DNA of 6,380 bases from Kerstersia sp052103615 (GTDB lineage: Bacteria > Pseudomonadota > Gammaproteobacteria > Burkholderiales > Burkholderiaceae_B), in contig NZ_JBQEKA010000124.1 in the NCBI RefSeq assembly GCF_052103615.1, positions 1 to 6,380 of the forward strand. The letters are read 5' to 3'. The translations under genes were made by a program, and so were the position numbers. The notes beneath the pieces are model-generated. The model had not been told where the DNA came from, ran no database searches, and worked only from the letters and a program-made list of their open reading frames with translations. Positions 1 through 5,463 of the stretch are shown piece after piece (the first letter of the stretch is position 1; each line of letters begins with the position of its first letter).

Positions 1-1715
1 TCATTCACCTTGGAGGGATGAAAATCCGTCATGCCTATCTTGCCGGCCACCCATTTGGCCGTGCCCGGCATGAGCTGCATCAGCCCCGATGCCCCGACAC
101 TGGAACGGGCATCCGTAATGAAGCGGGATTCCTGGCGGATCAGGCCATACACCCAGGCGGGATCGAGATCAATGGCACGCGCCTGAGCGCTGACACGGCC
201 TTCGAAAGGCGCGATATAGCGTTGCGAGAAATCAATCTGGTCGCGTGTCCGTTCGGACGTATTCACCACCCGGTCGTAGATGTGTTCCTGGCGCGCCAGC
301 TCCGCCGCCGCCAGCAATTGCCGGTCCGTCATGCCGCGCAAGGCGAAGTTCCATTCCGGCACGGCTTCAGCGCGCCAGCCTTCGTGGAACATGGTCACGG
401 CACGGCGCAAGCCGGGATGCGCGGCCACTTCCGCCAATTCGGCAGGCGTCACCCGCGCTGGCGCAGGCGGCGGCGCAATGGCCAGGCCCAGCTCTTCAGC
501 CGCCAATTGGCCGTAGAAGCCATATTCCCCGGCAATCGACGTGAATGCCTCGTTGGCCGCCGCTTCCTGGCCCCGCGCCTTCAGGCTGCGGCCATTCCAG
601 TACACCCAGACGGATTCATTGCGCTGCGAAGGCGTCATCTGGGCGACGGAACTCGACACCCAGCCCCAGTCGATCTCCGGCTGGCGCAAGGCTGCCCGCA
701 CGCGCCAAGCGGCGTTGTATTCGGTCAGCCGCACACCATCGGCCTCTTGATACCAGCGGTGCGCAATCGGGTTGAGATTCAAGGCCGCAACCAGCGCGAA
801 CTGGCTGCGCACCCACTTCAGATCAGCCTCAGGCAGACGGCCGTTCCAGGAGCGGCGCAGGTAGGCGTCGCCATCCTCCATGTTCTTGCGCGCCAGGCGT
901 GACAACGCCACCGTGGCAATATCCCGTTGCGCGGGCGTACGCAGCTGCTGCTCCTGGCGCGACAGCCACTGCATCGGGTTTTTCAATGCCGCGTCGTAAT
1001 CCTTGATTTCCGCCGGGTTGAGCACATAGGCTGCCATGCGCCGCGCATGGGCCAGCTTGTTTTCGTCCAGCAGGTCACGCCACATCGCCACCAGGGTGCT
1101 GCGGTCCAGCACCCGGTCGGCCGTCAGCTTGTCAAACAGCGCCCAACAGGCATTGCCCGGCGCAAACACCGCGACGGCGTCGATATCGCGAATCCGCTCA
1201 CCGCCACGGTGGCGGGCATCCAGCTGGGCGCAACTGACTTGCGGGCCGCCGACTTCGACCGGCCCCACCTGGCGCACCTGGGCGAAATCCCCGGCGCGCG
1301 CTGCGGCCAGGATCCAGTCCCCCTTCAGCTTGTCGGCCAGATAACTCCCCGGATGACGGTCCACAAAATCCTGTAACAGCACCGGATCTATCGTGCGCTG
1401 CTCGGTCAGCAAATAGCGCAGCATCCAATACTCGGCATACATGCCCAGCTCCGCATCGCGCGCGCGCTCCACCAGGGCGGGCAAGGCCTTCCAATCTTTT
1501 TTCTGGACGGCGTCACGCGCCGCATTCAAGGCGCTATCGACACTGCGCGGCATGGGCTGCGCCTGGGGCGACAGCGCGGCCACCCTCAGGCCGCCCTCCT
1601 GCGCCAGAACAGGCGCCGTACCGGCAAGCAATAAGGCCCCCAGCCACACGCGCCAGGCAGGACGGACGCGCAAGGACGATTTCTGATACCGTTCTGATAC
1701 TTGACTATGACTCAT
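1..1715 (-). CDS. slt: Soluble lytic murein transglycosylase (Slt70 type), C-terminus cut by window edge
   Basis: Periplasmic enzyme that cleaves the MurNAc-GlcNAc bond of peptidoglycan, leaving 1,6-anhydro-muropeptides. About 571 codons are visible. Residues 1-38 look like a signal peptide: a basic stretch (RVRPAWR), a hydrophobic core (VWLGALLLAG) and a VLA cleavage site before Q39. Residues of about 60-480 form the long alpha-helical region typical of the superhelical U domain. The catalytic domain follows, with WVYGLIRQESRF containing the likely catalytic Glu529 (codon 131-129), then the GASGLMQLMPGTA motif. The reading frame continues past position 1, so the last part of the catalytic domain is missing from the window, not broken. 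ATG at 1715 was chosen because GCGGA lies 9 bases upstream. An in-frame ATG at 1724 would add three residues but has no space for a ribosome site. It is divergent from the cyclo-ligase. Family assignment is firm; the symbol is by homology. Confidence 0.93.
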   Translation of the reverse strand, partial: MSHSQVSERYQKSSLRVRPAWRVWLGALLLAGTAPVLAQEGGLRVAALSPQAQPMPRSVDSALNAARDAVQKKDWKALPALVERARDAELGMYAEYWMLRYLLTEQRTIDPVLLQDFVDRHPGSYLADKLKGDWILAAARAGDFAQVRQVGPVEVGGPQVSCAQLDARHRGGERIRDIDAVAVFAPGNACWALFDKLTADRVLDRSTLVAMWRDLLDENKLAHARRMAAYVLNPAEIKDYDAALKNPMQWLSRQEQQLRTPAQRDIATVALSRLARKNMEDGDAYLRRSWNGRLPEADLKWVRSQFALVAALNLNPIAHRWYQEADGVRLTEYNAAWRVRAALRQPEIDWGWVSSSVAQMTPSQRNESVWVYWNGRSLKARGQEAAANEAFTSIAGEYGFYGQLAAEELGLAIAPPPAPARVTPAELAEVAAHPGLRRAVTMFHEGWRAEAVPEWNFALRGMTDRQLLAAAELARQEHIYDRVVNTSERTRDQIDFSQRYIAPFEGRVSAQARAIDLDPAWVYGLIRQESRFITDARSSVGASGLMQLMPGTAKWVAGKIGMTDFHPSKVN

Positions 1716-1729
1716 GACTGGCATTCCGC

Positions 1730-2371
1730 ATGAAAACCGCTAATACCATACAGGATACCGCAGCCGCGCTGCGTACTACGCTGCGTGAGCGGCGAAACAA
1801 CATGGACGGCAGCAACCGCAGCCGCGGCGGACTGCTATTGCGCGGCCGTCTCTATACCTGGCTGGCCCTGCGGCGTGATGCCGCTGAACAGGCCGGCCAA
1901 ACCGCGCCCCAGCGCATCGCTGCCTTCCATGCGCTTGATGGCGAGCCGGATCTGCTGCCGCTGCTGGCCAAATGGGTCGAAGAAGACGGCCTGGACATCC
2001 TGCTGCCCGCCGTCATTGCGCCAGAACAGCCCCTGGTTTTCCGCCAATGGCATCTGGATGCCCCCATGAAAACGGGCGCTTATGGCGTGCAGGAAGTCGC
2101 TGGCCCGGACCTGGCGCCCGCCGAGGCGCGCCTGGATGTCGTCCTCGTGCCTACGCTGGGCTGGACCGCCAAAGGCGACCGTCTCGGCTATGGCGGCGGC
2201 TACTACGACCGCACCCTGACACAGCTGCGCCAGGCCAATCCGCGCTTGATCGCGCTGGGAATCTCCTGGGAAGAAGGCCGGCTGCCGGCCGACTACCAAG
2301 CCGCCGGCCACGATGCCAAACTGGATGCCGTCCTGACCCCTGGCGGCTGGTACCCCGGCCAGCCAGGCTGA
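1730..2371 (+). CDS. 5-formyltetrahydrofolate cyclo-ligase (5,10-methenyl-THF synthetase)
   Basis: Cytosolic enzyme that uses ATP to convert 5-formyl-THF to 5,10-methenyl-THF, the only known reaction that recycles this inhibitory folate. It is the counterpart of E. coli YgfA/Fau. The 213-residue length fits the family. Visible motifs are the basic N-terminal helix LRTTLRERR (residues 14-22, ATP-binding side), AFHALDGEPDLLPLL (65-79), the hallmark GDRLGYGGGYYDR (149-161), and HDAKLDAVLTPGG near the C-terminus. ATG 1730 is the only start that keeps the N-terminal LR..LR.RR motif; the next in-frame ATG (1802) would remove it, and an in-frame TGA lies at 1715-1717. No good Shine-Dalgarno precedes it. 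It converges on metF, another folate gene, but is on the opposite strand and so not in that operon. Confidence 0.93.
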   Translation: MKTANTIQDTAAALRTTLRERRNNMDGSNRSRGGLLLRGRLYTWLALRRDAAEQAGQTAPQRIAAFHALDGEPDLLPLLAKWVEEDGLDILLPAVIAPEQPLVFRQWHLDAPMKTGAYGVQEVAGPDLAPAEARLDVVLVPTLGWTAKGDRLGYGGGYYDRTLTQLRQANPRLIALGISWEEGRLPADYQAAGHDAKLDAVLTPGGWYPGQPG

Positions 2372-2395
2372 AGCCGTCACACAAGCTGCCGCACA

Positions 2396-2437
2396 GCCTG
2401 CCCGCACAGGCAGGCCAGCCGGGCGCAAGCGCCTGGC
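2396..2437. terminator. Tandem hairpins between convergent genes, possible bidirectional terminator
   Basis: Two adjacent hairpins fill the gap between the ends of the cyclo-ligase and metF. The first has a perfect 7-bp stem, GCCTGCC (2396-2402) with GGCAGGC (2409-2415), and a 6-base loop. The second pairs GCCGGGCG (2418-2425) with CGCCTGGC (2430-2437), 8 bp with one G-T wobble, around a CAAG loop. Neither is followed by a T-run on either strand, so these are not classical intrinsic terminators. Position between two converging stop codons suggests transcription termination or 3'-end protection, which is inference. Confidence 0.5.
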
Positions 2438-2442
2438 GCGGG

Positions 2443-2452
2443 GCCACGTGGC
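2443..2452. repeat. Perfect 10-bp palindrome abutting the metF stop codon
   Basis: GCCACGTGGC reads the same on both strands and ends exactly one base before the metF stop codon (TAA on the minus strand at 2455-2453). It could be a small extra hairpin in the metF 3' end or a protein site with an E-box-like CACGTG core. A 10-bp palindrome alone is weak evidence for either, and no function is claimed. Confidence 0.3.
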
Positions 2453-3307
2453 TTACAACACGCCGGGCTTGAGGCGGCGCCAGATATTGCGCACCGCCTC
2501 GCTGCCATTCAGGGTATAGAAGTGCAAACCTGGCGCGCCGCGCTCCAGCAGGTCCTGGCACAATTTCGCCACCACATCCGCGCCGAAGGCGCGCAGCGAT
2601 TCGCGGTCATCCGCATAATCGTTGAGCCGCAAACGCAGCCAGCGCGGCAGTTCCGCGCCGCACATCTGCGAAAACCGCGTCAACTGGGTGTTGTTGACGA
2701 TGGGCATGATGCCCGGAATGATAGGGATAGTGACGCCGCGCGCCTGCGCGCGCTCGATGAAATCCGAATAGGCATCGGGGTTGAAAAAGTATTGCGTGAT
2801 GGCGCTATCGGCCCCCGCCTGCACTTTCTCAACAAAATGATCCATATCCCGCGCCAGACTTTCGGCCTGCGGATGCATTTCCGGGTAGGCGGCCACTTCA
2901 ATATGGAACCAGTCGCCCGTTGTTTCACGGATAAAAGCGACCAGCTCGCTGGCATAGCGGAATTCGCCATACAGACTGCCCATGCCTGACGGCAGATCGC
3001 CACGCAAGGCCACCACGCGTTTCACGCCCTGCTCACGGTATGCCTCAAGAATGGCGCTCAGGTCGGCGCGGCTGGTACCAACGCAAGCCAAATGCGGTGC
3101 CACATCGCAGCCCAGATTGGCCATGATGCGCACCGTCTCGGCCGTCCCCTCACGCGTGGCTCCGCCAGCGCCGAATGTGACGCTGACATAGCCCGGATTC
3201 AAGGCCATCAGCTGCTTGGCCGTGCGCACCAGGCGCTCCTGCGCGGCCAGATCCCGGGGCGGGAAGAACTCCAGGCTGATAACGTGTTGGGACGTCAGGG
3301 AAGTCAT
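2453..3307 (-). CDS. metF: Methylenetetrahydrofolate reductase
   Basis: Cytosolic flavoenzyme reducing 5,10-methylene-THF to 5-methyl-THF, the methyl donor for homocysteine remethylation to methionine. The 284-residue product has the single TIM-barrel domain of bacterial MetF (E. coli protein is about 296). Landmarks in order: SLEFFPPR with the likely catalytic Glu13, VSVTFGAGG (41-49), LRGD (101-104, Asp near FAD), AAYPEMHP (139-146), ITQYFF (170-175, folate side), IIPGIMP (196-202) and HFYTLN (262-267). The start ATG at 3307 overlaps the stop of the upstream membrane gene as ATGA. No Shine-Dalgarno is visible before it, so translation probably depends on ribosomes finishing the upstream gene. 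The substrate link to ahcY (homocysteine supply) explains the neighbourhood. No damage seen. Confidence 0.97.
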   Translation of the reverse strand: MTSLTSQHVISLEFFPPRDLAAQERLVRTAKQLMALNPGYVSVTFGAGGATREGTAETVRIMANLGCDVAPHLACVGTSRADLSAILEAYREQGVKRVVALRGDLPSGMGSLYGEFRYASELVAFIRETTGDWFHIEVAAYPEMHPQAESLARDMDHFVEKVQAGADSAITQYFFNPDAYSDFIERAQARGVTIPIIPGIMPIVNNTQLTRFSQMCGAELPRWLRLRLNDYADDRESLRAFGADVVAKLCQDLLERGAPGLHFYTLNGSEAVRNIWRRLKPGVL

Positions 3308-3639
3308 TGCGCCAGCAGCGAAGACAGCGCGCTGGAAATCACGCTATACAGCAAGGCGCCAGCCAGTGCCCACCAGAAGCCATTGACCGTGAAGCCGCGG
3401 AACAGGGAGCCCGCCAGCCAGAACACCAGGGCGTTGATCACGAACAGGAACAGGCCCAGCGTGACAATGGTGATGGGAAAGGTCAGCAAGACCAGAATGG
3501 GCTTGATGACGGCATTGAGCAGACCCAGCACGACAGCTGCCAGCAAGGCCGACCAGAAACTGGCGATGGCGATGCCGGGCAGCAGGGAGGCAACGATCAA
3601 TAGCGCGACGGCATTGAGGATCCAGATCAGTAGAAACAT
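3304..3639 (-). CDS. Small four-helix membrane protein, phage-holin-4-like (Pfam Phage_holin_4_2 type)
   Basis: The 111-residue, almost wholly hydrophobic protein has four predicted membrane segments at about residues 2-20, 28-46, 48-76 and 86-107. The central pattern LNAVIKPILVLL, then TFPITIVTLGLFLFVINA, is typical of the family often annotated 'phage holin family protein' or 'superfamily IV 4-TMS holin'. These are widespread chromosomal inner-membrane proteins of unknown role, so the name does not imply phage origin. ATG 3639 was chosen over an in-frame ATG at 3678: AGGAG (3651-3647) sits 7 bases before it, and the extra 13 residues (with CFCHR) are unlike the family. It lies between ahcY and metF on the same strand and overlaps metF by four bases. 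It has no phage neighbours. Function is unknown; a role connected with methyl or folate metabolism is only suggested by position. Confidence 0.88.
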   Translation of the reverse strand: MFLLIWILNAVALLIVASLLPGIAIASFWSALLAAVVLGLLNAVIKPILVLLTFPITIVTLGLFLFVINALVFWLAGSLFRGFTVNGFWWALAGALLYSVISSALSSLLAQ

Positions 3640-3694
3640 GGCACGGCTCCTATGACAAAAACATTGGAAATCCTGCATGAAGCAGTCCGCAGCG

Positions 3695-3713
3695 CCGGCC
3701 TGCGCCAGGCCGG
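3695..3713 (-). terminator. Strong GC hairpin between ahcY and the membrane-protein gene
   Basis: CCGGCCTG (3695-3702) and CAGGCCGG (3706-3713) form a perfect 8-bp stem with a 3-base loop. On the transcribed (minus) strand it lies 58 bases past the ahcY stop and is followed by a mixed sequence with no U-run. The nearest T5 comes over 25 bases later, too far to form a classical terminator. It may be a partial terminator, an RNA 3'-end stabiliser or an RNase-processing site. Confidence 0.45.
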
Positions 3714-3722
3714 ATGCTCAGG

Positions 3723-3760
3723 CGCGCCGGATCATTTCCTCAAGGAAACGGCCCGGCGCG
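3723..3760 (-). terminator. Nested hairpin just downstream of ahcY
   Basis: Outer stem CGCGCCGG (3723-3730) with CCGGCGCG (3753-3760) is a perfect 8 bp. Inside it, TTTCC (3735-3739) pairs with GGAAA (3744-3748) around a TCAA loop, separated by a 4x4 internal loop. It begins 10 bases after the ahcY stop codon. No U-tract follows on the minus strand. Position fits a terminator or attenuator after ahcY; the absence of a U-run leaves read-through into the membrane gene and metF open. Confidence 0.5.
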
Positions 3761-3770
3761 TACGCCTGCC

Positions 3771-5183
3771 TCAGTACCGATAATGGTCGGGCTTGAACGG
3801 CCCGTCAACCGGCACGCCAATATAAGCCGCCTGATCGGGGCGCAGCACGCTCAGGTTCACACCCAGTTTTTTCAGGTGCAGACGCGCCACTTTCTCGTCG
3901 AGGTGCTTGGGCAGCACATAGACTTTGCCCTTGGTATAGGCCTCATTGCGCGTGAACAATTCGATCTGCGCAATGGTCTGATTGGTGAAGGATGAGGACA
4001 TCACGAAGGACGGGTGGCCCGTGGCGCAACCCAGATTCACCAGGCGGCCCTTGGCCAGCAGAATGATGCGGCGGCCATCAGGGAAAATCACATGATCAAC
4101 CTGCGGCTTGATTTCTTCCCACTCCAGCTCTTCCAGGCTGGCAACGTCGATTTCGTTGTCGAAGTGGCCGATGTTGCACACAATGGCCTGGTCCTTCATG
4201 CGGTACAGATGCTCGCGCGTGATGACATGATAGTTGCCGGTCGCGGTCACGAAGATATCAGCCTTGTCCGCCACTTCGTCCATGCTGACGACCTTGTAGC
4301 CTTCCATGGCGGCTTGCAGCGCGCAAATCGGGTCGATTTCCACCACCCAGATCTGGGCGCGCAAGGCGGCCAGCGCCTGGGCGCAACCCTTGCCCACATC
4401 GCCATAGCCGATCACCACGGCGGTCTTGCCTGCCACCATCACATCGGTGGCGCGCTTGATGCCGTCCACCAGCGACTCGCGGCAACCGTACAGGTTGTCG
4501 AACTTGGACTTGGTCACCGAATCATTGACGTTGATGGCAGCAAAAGCCAGCTCGCCCTTTTGCGACATCTGATACAGGCGATGCACGCCCGTGGTGGTTT
4601 CTTCCGTCACGCCCTTGATCTGGGCCAGGCGCACCGAATACCACTTGGGATCCTGCGCCAATTGCTTGCGGATGGCCGCGAACAGCACGCGCTCTTCTTC
4701 GCTGGCAGGCTTATCAAGCACCGACGCATCCGATTCGGCGCGGGTGCCCAGGTGCAGCAGCAAGGTCGCATCGCCGCCATCGTCCAGAATCATATTGGCG
4801 TGCTGGCTATTGGGCCACGAGAAGATCTGGTGCGTGTACTCCCAGTACTCTTCCAGCGATTCACCCTTGACGGCGTAAACCGGCGTGCCGCCAGCGGCAA
4901 TGGCAGCGGCTGCGTGATCCTGGGTGGAATAGATATTGCACGATGCCCAGCGCACTTCCGCGCCCAGGGCCTTCAGGGTTTCGATCAGCACAGCGGTCTG
5001 AATCGTCATGTGCAGACTGCCGGCGATGCGCGCGCCCTTCAGGGGCTGGCTGGCAGCATATTCTTCCCGTGTCGCCATCAGGCCGGGCATTTCAGTTTCG
5101 GCAATGGCGATTTCACGGCGGCCCCAGCCTGCCAAGGCCAGGTCGGCCACCTTGTAATCTACGGAAGAATTCACAGTCGTCAT
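3771..5183 (-). CDS. ahcY: S-adenosylhomocysteine hydrolase (adenosylhomocysteinase)
   Basis: NAD-dependent cytosolic enzyme that splits S-adenosylhomocysteine into adenosine and homocysteine, relieving product inhibition of methyltransferases. The full-length 470-residue protein is intact. Substrate-domain marks are LHMTIQTAVL (57-66), the DDGGD run (134-138), GVTEETTTGV (191-200) and the TKSKFDN block with Lys227 and Asp229. The Rossmann NAD site is GYGDVGKG (259-266) with the acidic Glu282 after it. VNLGCATGHPSFVM (382-395) and the C-terminal PFKPDHYRY, which contributes to the neighbouring subunit's NAD site, are all present. The roughly 40-residue insert (about 150-190) is usual in bacterial enzymes. 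ATG 5183 is the first possible start: an in-frame TAG is 9 bases upstream, and GGAG (5197-5194) is spaced 10 bases. Its leader carries an SAH riboswitch, so the substrate probably controls the gene. Confidence 0.98.
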   Translation of the reverse strand: MTTVNSSVDYKVADLALAGWGRREIAIAETEMPGLMATREEYAASQPLKGARIAGSLHMTIQTAVLIETLKALGAEVRWASCNIYSTQDHAAAAIAAGGTPVYAVKGESLEEYWEYTHQIFSWPNSQHANMILDDGGDATLLLHLGTRAESDASVLDKPASEEERVLFAAIRKQLAQDPKWYSVRLAQIKGVTEETTTGVHRLYQMSQKGELAFAAINVNDSVTKSKFDNLYGCRESLVDGIKRATDVMVAGKTAVVIGYGDVGKGCAQALAALRAQIWVVEIDPICALQAAMEGYKVVSMDEVADKADIFVTATGNYHVITREHLYRMKDQAIVCNIGHFDNEIDVASLEELEWEEIKPQVDHVIFPDGRRIILLAKGRLVNLGCATGHPSFVMSSSFTNQTIAQIELFTRNEAYTKGKVYVLPKHLDEKVARLHLKKLGVNLSVLRPDQAAYIGVPVDGPFKPDHYRY

Positions 5184-5193
5184 ATCAGTCTAG

Positions 5194-5254
5194 CTCCAGA
5201 TATCCGGTGTCCATGCACGGAGCCGACTGCGCACACGCGCCGCCATCCCCGTGC
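5194..5254 (-). promoter_or_regulatory. Putative translational expression platform of the SAH riboswitch, including the ahcY ribosome site
   Basis: The ahcY Shine-Dalgarno GGAG (5197-5194) is complementary to GCUCC (5223-5219; 5 bp with GGAGC). The same CUCC also forms the 3' side of a longer stem, GCACGGGG (5254-5247) with CUCCGUGC (5222-5215), 8 bp with one G-U. The two pairings exclude each other, so the second could act as an anti-sequestor. No hairpin plus U-run was found before the start codon, which favours translational over transcriptional control. The pairings are seen; the switching role is inferred. Confidence 0.5.
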
Positions 5255-5268
5255 GAAAGGGAATTGGC

Positions 5269-5463
5269 GAGCGCCGTTCGTCCCGCGCCCAGGCGCAGGC
5301 CATGGCAGCCAGGACCACCCTGGACTGCCCCACACCCGGCCAGTTTCCGGACAGAGGCACACCTTGGCGCGCCCCCGCCAGCTCAGGCCGGCAGCGTGGT
5401 TGACGAAACTATCCTGAGCCTGGCACGCCGGACAAGCCGGCGCGTCGCAGCGCTCCTCAGGAT
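5269..5463 (-). promoter_or_regulatory. SAH riboswitch (ahcY leader) with a long P3 arm
   Basis: Found by reading the minus-strand leader. P1: AUCCUGAG (5463-5456) pairs perfectly with CUCAGGAU (5418-5411). The conserved GAGGAGCGCUGCGAC follows, then hairpin P2, with CGCGCCGG (5444-5437) pairing to CCGGCGUG (5431-5424), and the conserved GCCAGGCUC closing P1. The pseudoknot partner GGCGCUC (5275-5269) lies far downstream, in AACGGCGCUC, and pairs with GAGCGCU (5455-5449) over 7 bp. Between them P3 is closed by UUCGUC (5407-5402) with GACGAA (5282-5277) and continues as CC-A-CGC with GCG-C-GG. These elements match the known SAH class, which binds S-adenosylhomocysteine and raises ahcY expression. 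The long P3 insert is unusual. Class identity is strong; ligand response is inferred. Confidence 0.93.
5304..5329 (-). other. Bulged hairpin inside the riboswitch P3 arm
   Basis: On the minus strand GGCAG (5329-5325), a bulged U (5324) and CCAGG (5323-5319) pair with CCUGG (5313-5309) and CUGCC (5308-5304), giving 10 bp around a GUGGU loop. A second hairpin in the arm, GCCGGC (5392-5387) with GCUGGC (5382-5377), closes a CUGA loop. The insert therefore looks like a folded, branched arm and not unstructured filler. No U-run follows, so it is not an intrinsic terminator. Confidence 0.6.

Noticed and set aside
18..902. 294-codon open frame on the plus strand opposite slt
   Set aside because: Antisense to the conserved catalytic and helical regions of Slt. 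Arg/His-rich composition and no motif.
1707..1715. ATGACTCAT inverted repeat at the slt start codon
   Set aside because: Nine bases with an odd centre is easily chance, and no bacterial regulator is clearly matched.
1835..2428. 197-codon minus-strand frame opposite the cyclo-ligase
   Set aside because: The plus-strand cyclo-ligase has the hallmark motifs; this frame is its antisense shadow.
2522..2989. 155-codon plus-strand frame within metF
   Set aside because: Antisense shadow of metF; no ribosome site or family resemblance.
3304..3639. Prophage remnant, suggested by the 'holin' family name
   Set aside because: No other phage gene, attachment site or composition shift nearby. This family is commonly chromosomal and the gene overlaps metF.
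3640..3678. Longer start for the membrane protein at ATG 3678
   Set aside because: It adds a polar, Cys/His-containing N-terminus unlike the family, and has no good ribosome site, whereas ATG 3639 has AGGAG at ideal spacing.
5304..5329. Intrinsic terminator within the ahcY leader
   Set aside because: The hairpin is good but no U-run follows, and a terminator inside the aptamer would precede the pseudoknot strand.
4014..5417. 467-codon open frame on the plus strand opposite ahcY
   Set aside because: It lies antisense to an unmistakable full-length ahcY and covers the riboswitch. Long antisense frames are expected in GC-rich genes, the translation has no recognisable domain, and it is rich in His/Arg/Gln as such shadows are.
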